A stretch of 64,000 bases of DNA from Lachnospiraceae bacterium (GTDB lineage: Bacteria; Bacillota; Clostridia; Lachnospirales; Lachnospiraceae): assembly GCA_900199595.1 (NCBI GenBank), contig FZRB01000013.1:1-64000 (forward strand), read 5' to 3'. Positions 44,675 through 53,925 of this stretch are shown one piece after another. Position 1 is the first letter of the stretch. Each line of letters begins with the position of its first letter. Both the position numbers and the translations under genes were made by a program. The notes under the pieces were generated by a model. That model saw only the letters and a list, made by a program, of their open reading frames with translations. It was not told the origin of the DNA and made no database searches.

Positions 44675-46585
44675 TTATTTCTCTTCTTTTCTCTTCTGTG
44701 CCTTTTCCTTCAAGCTGTTGATGATATACTTGGCACTCTCTTCACCGCTGTGTCCGTAGTTAGCTATGAGTTCATTTCGTATATCAATGTTATTCTTTAT
44801 ATATTCATCCTGTCTGTCTATCAGGTCGCGTACTGTTTCAGCGATACCCTCAAGCTTCTCAGGATTCATTCTGATACCAACCTTATCTCTAAGGCTTATT
44901 TCAAGTGGCTCTATGCCAATCTCCTTGTAGTTCGGATTGTTGACCTTCATAGGTGTATCTATGAAAATACATGGCTTACCGGTTACAAATGAGAACTCAT
45001 AGGTAGTTCCTGACCAGTCTGATATAGCAACATCCGAATCAAAGATTGAATCATTCTTGGTAAAATCAAGCTCAAATGTAAGATCATCACCATCGTAATT
45101 CTCATAACGCTTAACAATTGCATCCATTCTTGCGCCGTATCTCTTAACATACTCGGGATGAGGTCTTACATGTACATTGAAGCCCTTTCCGAGAAGTCCC
45201 TTAAGCATGTCATCGATGCAGGAATCAAGGATGTTTCCTTCCTGCCATGACGGAGCAATAAGAATCTTATTACCCTTCTGAAGGTTATCCTTTATCTTAT
45301 CATAAGCAGCCTGAAGCTTCTCCAGCTGACCATAACCTGTAACAACAAGCTTCTTTTCAGGCAGCTTGTGAATCTCCTCCTGCTTTCTGATCTCAGGAAT
45401 CTGGAAATCACCTACGCAGAGGATGGTATCATAATGATCAAGAGCTCCTGTATGAAGTACCATGTGTGTACTGAGAGGATAATGGAACATGTAAACATAC
45501 TCCACATCTTTTCTTACATAGCTTCTCTTGATATGATAATTCTCCAGATCAGACATAGTCATAACAACCATATCTGCATCCATCTTCATCATAAGAGTGA
45601 TAAGTCTCTTTTCACCTATATAATATCCTCTGATATGAGGATTCTCTTTTTCCATTTCAAATATCTGATCGTTAGGATCACTAGTCACATAATGTATCGT
45701 AACATTTGTATGCTCAAGCAGATACTTTATTGTATCTTCAAAATATTTATAGAAACCATTCTTCTCTGAATAGAATACCAGGTGCTTATTTGCTACGCTG
45801 AAGAACTTCTTGTAATCAGCCTTCTCCTTAGCCTTCTGTTCCTTGGTCACTTCGCCGCTGCCCATATGTTCAAGTTCAGCCAGCTGCTTACGGCTGTCTT
45901 CAAGAGCTTCATGGTCGATATACTTATTTGGATTAATTATGAGATTTAATAATACCTGCTGAAGTATCGTAAAAAGATTGCTGCATATCCAGTAGAAACC
46001 TACTGCCATAGGAACGAAAAATCCCAGAACCAGTGATATACCTACGGATATGGCAAGTGTACTTATCTGTCCTGCACCTGACTGTTCAGCCTGAAGCGGA
46101 TTCAGTTTATTCTGAGCAAGTCCGAGAATAAGTGCCGAAAGTCCTGCCAGAACAGGCATGAGAAGATAAGCTCCTCCGACTACATTGGGATAATCCTGAA
46201 ATCTTATGCCTGCGATCTCCATAGCACTTTCGCTGAGGCTTGCAAGCTGAGGATTTCTAACCACATGTATTATTCCGAGAAGAAGCGCTATCTGTATGAT
46301 TGTCGGAATGATTGTAAGAAAAGGATTATAATGTTCCTTCTTATAAAGCTCAGTTGTTTCGTCTGCTATCTTGTCTTTGTCGCCGAAATACTTAACCTTG
46401 ATCATATTCAGTCTCGGCTGCATGATAACCATTTTGATACTATTCTTCTGTGTCCATATGCTGACCGGAAGAAGAATAATCTTCGAAAGAATCGTAAAGA
46501 GTACTACTGCCACCAGATAATTCTGAAATCCGATGCTATAACAGAATTTAAATACCACACCAAATGCTGATGCTATATAAGACAT
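44675..46585 (-). CDS. YidC/Oxa1-like membrane insertase fused to CDP-glycerol-type phosphotransferase
   Basis: 636 residues. Residues about 5-225 are a YidC/Oxa1-type domain: five helices, cytoplasmic loop with MQPRLNMIKVKYFGDKDKIADETTELYKKE and the later VPMAVGFYWICSNLFTILQQ; the groove Arg of YidC is Lys in ILSKIILLPVS. Residues about 265-620 are a TagB/TagF CDP-glycerol glycerophosphotransferase: ILIAPSWQEGNIL, VHVRPHPEYVK, SDWSGTTYEF and CIFIDTP. The second domain transfers alditol-phosphate-like groups from CDP- or CMP-esters at the membrane. As first gene of the phosphonate operon it probably transfers the CMP-activated phosphonate, with the YidC part acting as membrane anchor or acceptor platform. 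Confidence 0.9.
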   Translation of the reverse strand: MSYIASAFGVVFKFCYSIGFQNYLVAVVLFTILSKIILLPVSIWTQKNSIKMVIMQPRLNMIKVKYFGDKDKIADETTELYKKEHYNPFLTIIPTIIQIALLLGIIHVVRNPQLASLSESAMEIAGIRFQDYPNVVGGAYLLMPVLAGLSALILGLAQNKLNPLQAEQSGAGQISTLAISVGISLVLGFFVPMAVGFYWICSNLFTILQQVLLNLIINPNKYIDHEALEDSRKQLAELEHMGSGEVTKEQKAKEKADYKKFFSVANKHLVFYSEKNGFYKYFEDTIKYLLEHTNVTIHYVTSDPNDQIFEMEKENPHIRGYYIGEKRLITLMMKMDADMVVMTMSDLENYHIKRSYVRKDVEYVYMFHYPLSTHMVLHTGALDHYDTILCVGDFQIPEIRKQEEIHKLPEKKLVVTGYGQLEKLQAAYDKIKDNLQKGNKILIAPSWQEGNILDSCIDDMLKGLLGKGFNVHVRPHPEYVKRYGARMDAIVKRYENYDGDDLTFELDFTKNDSIFDSDVAISDWSGTTYEFSFVTGKPCIFIDTPMKVNNPNYKEIGIEPLEISLRDKVGIRMNPEKLEGIAETVRDLIDRQDEYIKNNIDIRNELIANYGHSGEESAKYIINSLKEKAQKRKEEK

Positions 46586-46649
46586 ATCACATTACTCCTG
46601 TAAAGACTAAATTTCCCCTATTAATATGTAAAAAATCACTAACTAAATA

Positions 46650-46678
46650 AATTTACACCATAAAACCATATTCGTCAA
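46650..46678 (-). promoter_or_regulatory. Sigma-A promoter of the phosphonate operon
   Basis: Minus-strand TTGACG and TAAATT separated by exactly 17 bases, 65 bases before the YidC-transferase start. This makes the operon independent of the polyamine-type genes upstream. Confidence 0.75.
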
Positions 46679-46711
46679 GAGCGGAAAAAACCTTCATTTA
46701 CAGTTCCATTA

Positions 46712-48241
46712 CTATTCCCAATTTCTAACTGCTTCATTATAATACTGGATCATAACCGGTTTAGTCAGTTGATTAACTTCCACCTCTTCTCCCTCTTTAG
46801 GCTTCTCATCCTTGCCAAATGTAAAGAGTGCCGGGATGTTATCCTTTGAGAGATATTTTGTATCTATAGATTCATCAATGACTATCTTATTAGGATTCGA
46901 TATATAATCATTATCCTGTTTTACTGCCATATTAAAGCCCCAGTCACCGAATGCCGGAACCTGAAGATGATAGGGTGCCACCGTAAAGCCTTCGCTTTCA
47001 AGAGTCTTTGTAACACTCCAGAAGGACTTAGTAGCATAATAAGGACTTGTGGACTGGATATTCAGAACCCCTTTGTCATCCAGTACATTTTTGCACATAC
47101 GATAGAAAACATTTGAATAAAGCTTGGCAAGTGCTTCATTATTAGGATCCGGCAGATCCACTATTACAACTCCATACTTTTTATTACATTTTTCAAGATA
47201 TTCATAGGCATCCATGTTGATGATGGTCAGCCTGTCAGACTTAAGAGCATTCTGATTAAGCTCTGAAATGACCTTATCCTCGCTGCAGATTCTGGTCATT
47301 TCACTATCAAGATCCACCATGGTGATTTTGGTATCAGGATATTTCAGGAGTTCGCGTGCAGCCATCCCGTCTCCACCTCCCAGAATAAGGACCTCACTGC
47401 GGCTTCCTGTTATACTCATTGGTATATGAACCAGCGCCTCATGATATCTGTATTCATCCACGGAGGAGAACTGTACATTTCCATCTATATAAAGCCTTAC
47501 ATCATCCTTATGCCTGGTTACAACTATCTTCTGATATTGAGTCTGCTCAGACATAATGACCATATCTCTGTAAAGTCCGTTTTCTATAAATCTTCCTATA
47601 TTCTCTGAAACAACCATTCCGAATATCATAATGAGCATAAGCACTACGGTAAGCACCTTGTATACTTTCTCTCCACGAATCCTCTTATGGTATTTGAAAA
47701 CTATAAGGCAGGCACATATAAGATTAAATGTACCGGCCATAAATGACGTTGCAAAGAACCCCAGCTTAGGCATAAGGAGCAATGGAAATGCCACCGAACC
47801 GATAAGTCCTCCGATATAGTCAAAGCTGAAAAGACTGGACAGAGTAATTCTCAGGTTCTTATTATCATTCTCGATAATTCTTGTAAGGATGGGAATCTCC
47901 GCTCCGACTATGGTTCCTATCAGAATGATCTCCACATACATAACTATCTCATAGGACTCCAGATAGAGATTTGCCAAAAAAAGAAGAAGTGAGCTGAGTC
48001 CACCTATCACGCCCACTCCAATTTCGATATTTGCGAACCAGTTAAAAAGGTCTTTCTTTATGAATTTAGACAAAAATGATCCGATTCCCATGGCGAACAT
48101 ATATAGTCCGATGGTAATCGAATAGTGAAGGGTACTGTCCCCCACCAGATATGAGCTTACCGCACTGATAATCAGTTCATAGACCATGGAACATCCCGAA
48201 ATGATCAGTGTGGTAAGCATTAATAATCTGTAATTTTTCAT
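46712..48241 (-). CDS. Membrane spermidine-synthase-like aminopropyltransferase
   Basis: 509 residues: six or seven membrane helices (about 5-215), then a spermidine-synthase fold (about 230-465) with the nucleotide motif VLILGGGDGMAARELL, the acidic MVDLDSEM and the catalytic-loop VIVDLPDP, and a C-terminal extension. The last motif keeps the Asp residues that hold decarboxylated AdoMet and amine. Membrane-bound relatives are widespread but their amine acceptor is unknown. The ATG follows the DUF350 stop directly (TAAATG). Last gene of the SpeD-DUF4178-DUF350 operon. Confidence 0.85.
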   Translation of the reverse strand: MKNYRLLMLTTLIISGCSMVYELIISAVSSYLVGDSTLHYSITIGLYMFAMGIGSFLSKFIKKDLFNWFANIEIGVGVIGGLSSLLLFLANLYLESYEIVMYVEIILIGTIVGAEIPILTRIIENDNKNLRITLSSLFSFDYIGGLIGSVAFPLLLMPKLGFFATSFMAGTFNLICACLIVFKYHKRIRGEKVYKVLTVVLMLIMIFGMVVSENIGRFIENGLYRDMVIMSEQTQYQKIVVTRHKDDVRLYIDGNVQFSSVDEYRYHEALVHIPMSITGSRSEVLILGGGDGMAARELLKYPDTKITMVDLDSEMTRICSEDKVISELNQNALKSDRLTIINMDAYEYLEKCNKKYGVVIVDLPDPNNEALAKLYSNVFYRMCKNVLDDKGVLNIQSTSPYYATKSFWSVTKTLESEGFTVAPYHLQVPAFGDWGFNMAVKQDNDYISNPNKIVIDESIDTKYLSKDNIPALFTFGKDEKPKEGEEVEVNQLTKPVMIQYYNEAVRNWE

Positions 48242-48679
48242 TTATGCTATAACTCCGCTTATAACCAAACCTAATCCTACAAACATTCCGAATACCATAA
48301 TACCTGCGGCCGCATTTCCATTTCCAACCTCAGTATTAAGGTCATACTGCTTATTGATAAACTTAAGTATCAGATAGCCTATCATAAGAAATGCAGCTCC
48401 AAGCACATAATAGAATACTGTATTTAAAATACCTGATAACAGACTGGTTTCTATCTCACTGATTACCTCGGTCGAAGCAATGGCTACCTTTATTATGAGA
48501 CCGATTGCTATATACGCACCTGCTGATATCCATCCAATAGCCTTATTTCCTTTTTTGATCTCTTCCGGAAATGAACAGGGGATAACCAGATCAACCAGGA
48601 AGCTTCCCAGAAGCATAAGCACTATTCCAAGTACTGAATATATAGAAACACTGACTAATTCATTAAGTATAGAACTCAT
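48242..48679 (-). CDS. DUF350 membrane protein
   Basis: A 145-residue protein with four helices in two similar pairs (about 10-30, 48-68, 84-104, 120-142), typical of DUF350; GNKAIGWISAGAYIAIGLII and NGNAAAGIMVFGMFVGLGLVI are the internal repeats. Function unknown; the fold suggests a small channel- or scaffold-like membrane protein. Strong ribosome site AAGGAGGG. It lies in the operon with SpeD, DUF4178 and the aminopropyltransferase. Confidence 0.85.
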   Translation of the reverse strand: MSSILNELVSVSIYSVLGIVLMLLGSFLVDLVIPCSFPEEIKKGNKAIGWISAGAYIAIGLIIKVAIASTEVISEIETSLLSGILNTVFYYVLGAAFLMIGYLILKFINKQYDLNTEVGNGNAAAGIMVFGMFVGLGLVISGVIA

Positions 48680-48691
48680 ATAAAACCCTCC

Positions 48692-49813
48692 TTATTTACC
48701 ACTACTCAGACCACCACCATCAGAACTTCTCGATGCGATACTGCTCTGTCTGACAGAATTTGAATAATTATTAAGACCGTTGTTCGAATCGTATGTTACT
48801 GTACCATCTGAATATCCATCATATGATGAATGATATCTGCTGTAAGAACCCGAATCATCATTATAACCGGTGGAATAATAGAATCTTCTGTAGTATCTGC
48901 GAGTCCTGTTTCTGGAACGATAGGGTTCCTTATCCGTTGAATAAGCATATTTTCTTGAAGATACCTGAACAAGAATCTTATCATCTTCACTTCGGTAAAT
49001 AATACAGTATTCCTTCGAAGTGAGTATGGCCACCGTATGATCATCCTTTTCATCATTCTGCTGGATGGCACTTGAATTTCCATTGATTCCATCTATGATA
49101 TCCTGTGCGACCTTATTGAGAGCCTCCTCCTCCGAATAATTTGAAAGCAACGAGGAACCACTCAGATATTCATATACATTTGCCTTCTGCTTTTCCTCAC
49201 CTGTAATAGAGGTAACATATTCATATAAAAATGTCTGTTTTTTCAGATAAGGCTCTATCTTTTTATTCTGAGGTATCAACCCCTTCAGTGAAGAACCCAT
49301 AAATGCAAGCACAAATATTATAATAATAATCGCCTTGCCGAATATAGTCGTTTTCCCAGTCAGACCTGAACTGAAGCTGCCGCCCCGGATTTCTCCTTCT
49401 CTTCCGAATTCCCAGGGATCCAGATAATAGCCTGACGAGTACTCATCTTCATCATCCCAGTGTTCTATGGAAACGATTTTTTCCTCTGTATGATCCTCAT
49501 ATTCTTCGAAGATTACCTCGTCCCCGATTTCCACATCCACATCACCAGCTACGCCAGCCACTTTAGCAGTTCCTCTGTCAACCAGATGATATCCGGAGGT
49601 GCTGGCAAAAGGATTCTTCTTTGAAAGAGAATATTCATTGTAAGCATAATCAACTGACAGCCATCTCTCTTCATTATTGAAGTTTTCAGCCCGGAGTCTG
49701 TATTCATCCCAGGTTTTTCCATCTGCTTTATTCAGATATGTTATCCTGCCGAGTACTCTGTAATTATCGCCATCGGCCGTGATAATTTCGCCGATATTAT
49801 ACATATTTCCCAT
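48692..49813 (-). CDS. DUF4178 protein with membrane helix and Ser/Tyr/Arg-rich tail
   Basis: A 373-residue protein. An N-terminal beta-rich DUF4178 domain (about 1-150: YNIGEIITADGDNYRVLGRITYLNKADG, EEYRLRAEN, WLSVDYAYNEYSLSK) precedes a membrane helix (about 168-182) and an outer region with a low-complexity Arg/Tyr/Ser tail ending SSDGGGLSSGK, like DUF4247-type tails. Function unknown. Start codon follows the SpeD stop without a gap, with GGAGG inside the speD end. Confidence 0.8.
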   Translation of the reverse strand: MGNMYNIGEIITADGDNYRVLGRITYLNKADGKTWDEYRLRAENFNNEERWLSVDYAYNEYSLSKKNPFASTSGYHLVDRGTAKVAGVAGDVDVEIGDEVIFEEYEDHTEEKIVSIEHWDDEDEYSSGYYLDPWEFGREGEIRGGSFSSGLTGKTTIFGKAIIIIIFVLAFMGSSLKGLIPQNKKIEPYLKKQTFLYEYVTSITGEEKQKANVYEYLSGSSLLSNYSEEEALNKVAQDIIDGINGNSSAIQQNDEKDDHTVAILTSKEYCIIYRSEDDKILVQVSSRKYAYSTDKEPYRSRNRTRRYYRRFYYSTGYNDDSGSYSRYHSSYDGYSDGTVTYDSNNGLNNYSNSVRQSSIASRSSDGGGLSSGK

Positions 49814-50173
49814 TTATTCCTCCGACTTATCCGATGTCCTTCCTATTACTCTTTCACACCTTCCGAGCTTAACCTCAGATGCCTTGAAATAATCCTTCAG
49901 CATCCGGGTTATCCTATCGGTAACCGACTCTCCGCAGGAAAAAACATCCACTGCTGCATAGCCATATTCAGGCCAAGTATGTATAGAAAAATGTGACGTA
50001 GTAATAACAGCAAAATAAGTGATTCCTATAGGTTCAAAGGTATGGACACATTCCTCCACTATCTCTGCACCAATATCAGAAACCACTTGTCCTGCTATCC
50101 TGCGTATAGCCTCTTCATTATTAAGGATTTCTTCGTCGCATCCATATAGATCTGCAAACAGCTGACTTGCCAT
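49814..50173 (-). CDS. speD: S-adenosylmethionine decarboxylase proenzyme (SpeD type)
   Basis: A 119-residue proenzyme that self-cleaves to form a pyruvoyl cofactor and makes decarboxylated AdoMet, the aminopropyl donor. The processing Ser60 is in TSHFSIHTWPEYGYAAVDVF, with His65 and Cys80 (FSCGES) also conserved. The residue before the cleavage Ser, normally Glu (ESH), is Thr here. The start at 50173 is chosen because GGAG lies 7 bases upstream and because a consensus promoter lies at 50203-50231, which rules out a longer form. First gene of the operon with DUF4178, DUF350 and the membrane aminopropyltransferase. Confidence 0.9.
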   Translation of the reverse strand: MASQLFADLYGCDEEILNNEEAIRRIAGQVVSDIGAEIVEECVHTFEPIGITYFAVITTSHFSIHTWPEYGYAAVDVFSCGESVTDRITRMLKDYFKASEVKLGRCERVIGRTSDKSEE

Positions 50174-50202
50174 AATAAATCTCCAAATCATAAACTGCTT
50201 CA

Positions 50203-50231
50203 AGTATACAGTAATAAAAAGTCAGTGTCAA
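50203..50231 (-). promoter_or_regulatory. Consensus sigma-A promoter of the speD operon
   Basis: Minus-strand TTGACA and TATACT separated by 17 bases; transcript would start about 23 bases before the ATG at 50173. Confidence 0.85.
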
Positions 50232-50305
50232 AACTATAATCGAATTCATTTATTATAATTTATAGCATAGTTCTGCCCGAGAAATTCTGTACCTGATCTA
50301 TTCAG

Positions 50306-50334
50306 GAAAAACGGGTGCGGAATAATCCGCACCC
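50306..50334 (-). terminator. Terminator of the large surface-protein gene
   Basis: GGGTGCGGA and TCCGCACCC form a 9-bp stem with a 4-base loop, followed on the minus strand by GTTTTT. Confidence 0.85.
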
Positions 50335-50382
50335 ATAACCCCACTTCGAACCAACTAAATGCTTCTTAAGGAAATGCCTTTA

Positions 50383-53300
50383 CTACTTTGCATTCTTCTT
50401 GATGTACTTAGCCTTCTTAGGCTTTGACTTCTGAATCCACTTCTTGATGCTGTTAAACTTCTTCTTATCTGATACGTAGATATTAAACTTAGCCTTCTTC
50501 TTAATGTTCTTGAATGCAGTCTTGTTGATTGACTTAAGATTATTTCCATAGATATTTATTGTCTTAAGCTTGGTGCATCCGCTGAATGCTTTACTTCCAA
50601 TAGCAGTTACTGTTGAAGGAATAGTAACTGTTGTCAACTTTGTATCACCTTCAAATGCGCTCGCTGCTATAGATACTACAGTATACTTAGCATCCTTATA
50701 TGTGATTGATTCAGGAATCTTTACTTTTGCAGCCTTCTTGGATGGTCCAACATACTGAACTGTTCCAGCTGTAGCTCCATTGGCTGCTGTAAGAACTTTG
50801 TAAACAGCCTTAGATGTAGTATCTAATATCTCATCTCCCACCTTAGGAACATCAGCCTGCTTAGCTGCCTCAACAGCAGCTGCCTTTTCAGCCTCAGCTT
50901 TCTTAGCTGCGTCTTCCGCTGCTTTTGCCGCCTCTTTCTTTGCATCTTCAATTGCCTTTGCCTTGTCTGCATCAGCCTGTTTCTTAAGAGCATCTGTTGC
51001 CTGCTTAACCGCAGCCTGAATAGCCTCAGTCTTAGCCTTTTCATCTGCCTCTTTCACAATTGCAATTTTAACTGCTTCAAGCGCATCACTCAACTTAGCA
51101 ACTACATCATCATCTACATATTTTTTCTGATCTGCAGTAAGTGCATCATATGCTTTCTTTACTGATTCAATAGCATCCTTATCAGCAGCCTTGATCTTGT
51201 CGCTGGAAGAAAGTGCATTTATCTTATCAACAACCTTCTTAGCCTCTTCTGCATTCTTCCCTGCTTCTTCTATAGCCTCATCAAGAGCAGCCTTAACTGC
51301 TTCGAGCTCTTCAAATACAGATGCATCTACAAGCTTCTTCTGTTCATCTGAAAGAGCCTCTGCAGCTTCTACTGCTGCTTTTACTGCTGCTTCATCCTGA
51401 ACAGATATTTTATTTGCATCAGGAAGCTCATCAACTAACTTAGTAACATTATCTGCCTTATCAATATCTGCCTGAATATCATCAGAATACTTAACTACAT
51501 CATCTCCGGGATGGAACCAGAAACTAATATCAAAATCATCATAAGAATCACCGCTCTTTACCCAGTTACCATTATTATCCTGATAATACCATTCTTCCAT
51601 TCTATGGAAATCTGCATTAACTTCAATATCATCTGTAGCTTCTTCTGAAATATTAACTGTTATAACTCCATTTTCATCCATTGAAACCGTTGCATCACTG
51701 GATCTGCCTCTAGGCTTCGAAGTAATCGTAACAGTTCTCTTATAATCATCCGAATCTTGATTCATAGTCATGATATAGAAGGTTCTTCTGTCTTTATTAT
51801 AATTTGTGTCACAACCTGCAAGAATATACTTCTCAGTTGCCATCTTGGTTCCAAATATAGCAGCGTTAGGTAAACCTGCATCAATAGAAATCATCGATTT
51901 ATCATCGCCATTTGTATAAACTAAGCGATATTTACCGGTCTTATTAATATAGATATAGAATACATCATCTATCTCATGATATATGTCCTTTTTATTTACA
52001 TCATCCCAGGTAGTATATCCACCCATTTCTATAGTTGCTATACTTTCCGGTACCTTATCTCCCTTGTCATCAACTATACTAAGCTTTCCTAAACTATCTT
52101 TTTTCAGCAATGTAATGCCATCACCATTTCTAAATCCAAGGGTAACTGATCGATTATAATAAATATCGGTTCCGGTATTCTTTTGGAAAGCATCAGGTTC
52201 CTGTTGAGGGTCTTTTGCATAATCTCTCCAGATATCATCTCCTGCATCTCGCCAATCTGAATCAGCAATCAGAAGTCCGTCATTCTCTCCCTCTAATCCA
52301 AATCTAAATTCATTAGTATTACCATCCTGTTGCGGTAATCTGACAAAGATTCCTTCCCAGAAATGATCAACCATTGCTGCAGGAACAGTAAACTCTACAG
52401 AGCTAAAGTCCCAATCATTTATATCAGGAGTTTCTAATTCATCTATAAACGCTATAGAACCTCCAGTATACCAATCACCTTTCTTTACATCATCTAATGC
52501 TATAATATAATATTTCTTACCCGGTTCATATTTAAGCCACTCATTTCTTGCACAGACTAAAGCCGCTTCACTGGCAGTATTTGCAGAATAAATAGCAACC
52601 TCCGGTAATCCTATAAATATATCAACTGATAAATTATTATCTCCATCTTTATAATTTATTTTATAATCTCCACACTTATTAATCTTAAATTCAAATAATC
52701 CTGGAGCGTATGTCTTCAGATTGTCTTCATCATAGTACTGATTAGTAATCATTGCATCATCTTCTGCTATAGGATTACCTTCCATATCAGTAATGGAAAG
52801 AGCATTTATATCTGAAACAGGTGTTATAGTATCATCCTTTACTACTGCAAGAGCAATTGTTCTTCCCTCTCTTGCACTGGATCCAAAACCAAAATCATAA
52901 CGACCTACATCATCACTAAAATGAGGACCGTCATCCTGCCAGTCAGGATCTGAAATCAATAATCCTTCCTTCAGAGGATCAAAGAAGAACCTGTTTCCCA
53001 TATTATTGCTGTTATTTTCTCCCCAGGTTATAGTGCCTTCACATACTACATCAAAGTAATCAAGGCAATCCGGCGCAATAGTTATCTTATATAAGCTGTC
53101 ATCAACCTTTTCTAGTTTAACCTTATCACTATTATAGTCTTCTTCTTCATGTTTTTCTTCATTCCATACTATTGCCTTAACAGAATCCAGAACACACGAC
53201 TCTGCATCATCATTCATGAATTTAAAATAGTAAACACTCTCTTTATCAACAGGATGCCTTATAATTCTGCGATCCGTAGCCATCGTCTCCGAAGTAAATG

Positions 53301-53805
53301 TGCCGTCTGAATCATATACACCTATTTCCGGAAGGCCAACTCGAAGAACCGCATATTTATTATCAACAGAAATAATATAATCTCCTATCTGATCGATTTT
53401 AATTCTGAAGAAGCCTTCATCCGGTGTATATTTCTGTCTCTGTTCATCATCCCATCCTGTATAAGGTTCAAAAAAGACTTTGTCAGTTATATCTTCATTT
53501 GTATCAGCATTCTCAATTTTCACTTTAGATACATCAGCTGCCGCAAGCTTTTCATCTTTAGTATAACCTATATACACTAAAGCCTCATCACGAATACTAA
53601 ATCCAAAATCATTCGTATACCAGCCATCATCATCACTTTTAAAAGGATCACCTGTTTCTTCATTTCTTCCGGCTTCCCAGGCTAAAACAAGACCTGTATC
53701 CTCGGGAACACCCCCATAAGCCTTCGCACTTATCCCCGTGAAGAGGCTCATTATCATAGCCAGCGCAAGTGCTAGTGCCCAGCTACGTTTTTTAACTATT
53801 TTCAT
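50383..53805 (-). CDS. Large secreted surface protein with Ig-like repeats, helical repeats and BspA-type leucine-rich repeats
   Basis: 1140 residues. Signal peptide about 1-29 (ending AKAYG). Three repeats of roughly 230 residues (about 35, 275 and 510 onward) share LAW/LLIxDxDW openings, an acidic body and repeated VGLPE/IGLPE and VGRYDFGF motifs, probably beta-sandwich domains. From about 775 come two three-helix repeats with YDALTADQKKYV, then an Ala/Lys/Glu coiled coil (about 905-985), and a C-terminal BspA/LRR_5 segment (ASAFEGDTKLTTVTIPSTV, KAFSGCTKLKTI). There is no LPXTG; the very basic tail may bind wall polymer. Likely an adhesin or glycan-binding protein. Ribosome site AGGAGG. Confidence 0.8.
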   Translation of the reverse strand: MKIVKKRSWALALALAMIMSLFTGISAKAYGGVPEDTGLVLAWEAGRNEETGDPFKSDDDGWYTNDFGFSIRDEALVYIGYTKDEKLAAADVSKVKIENADTNEDITDKVFFEPYTGWDDEQRQKYTPDEGFFRIKIDQIGDYIISVDNKYAVLRVGLPEIGVYDSDGTFTSETMATDRRIIRHPVDKESVYYFKFMNDDAESCVLDSVKAIVWNEEKHEEEDYNSDKVKLEKVDDSLYKITIAPDCLDYFDVVCEGTITWGENNSNNMGNRFFFDPLKEGLLISDPDWQDDGPHFSDDVGRYDFGFGSSAREGRTIALAVVKDDTITPVSDINALSITDMEGNPIAEDDAMITNQYYDEDNLKTYAPGLFEFKINKCGDYKINYKDGDNNLSVDIFIGLPEVAIYSANTASEAALVCARNEWLKYEPGKKYYIIALDDVKKGDWYTGGSIAFIDELETPDINDWDFSSVEFTVPAAMVDHFWEGIFVRLPQQDGNTNEFRFGLEGENDGLLIADSDWRDAGDDIWRDYAKDPQQEPDAFQKNTGTDIYYNRSVTLGFRNGDGITLLKKDSLGKLSIVDDKGDKVPESIATIEMGGYTTWDDVNKKDIYHEIDDVFYIYINKTGKYRLVYTNGDDKSMISIDAGLPNAAIFGTKMATEKYILAGCDTNYNKDRRTFYIMTMNQDSDDYKRTVTITSKPRGRSSDATVSMDENGVITVNISEEATDDIEVNADFHRMEEWYYQDNNGNWVKSGDSYDDFDISFWFHPGDDVVKYSDDIQADIDKADNVTKLVDELPDANKISVQDEAAVKAAVEAAEALSDEQKKLVDASVFEELEAVKAALDEAIEEAGKNAEEAKKVVDKINALSSSDKIKAADKDAIESVKKAYDALTADQKKYVDDDVVAKLSDALEAVKIAIVKEADEKAKTEAIQAAVKQATDALKKQADADKAKAIEDAKKEAAKAAEDAAKKAEAEKAAAVEAAKQADVPKVGDEILDTTSKAVYKVLTAANGATAGTVQYVGPSKKAAKVKIPESITYKDAKYTVVSIAASAFEGDTKLTTVTIPSTVTAIGSKAFSGCTKLKTINIYGNNLKSINKTAFKNIKKKAKFNIYVSDKKKFNSIKKWIQKSKPKKAKYIKKNAK

Positions 53806-53925
53806 TTGCTATCCTCCTTTGATTACACAGTTACATTACATTGCTACATTCTCCATTTTGTTCATTTTGTATTCCTTATTTCTTCCCCTCAAAGAATAAC
53901 AAAATTCTTACAAAAATATAAAAAT

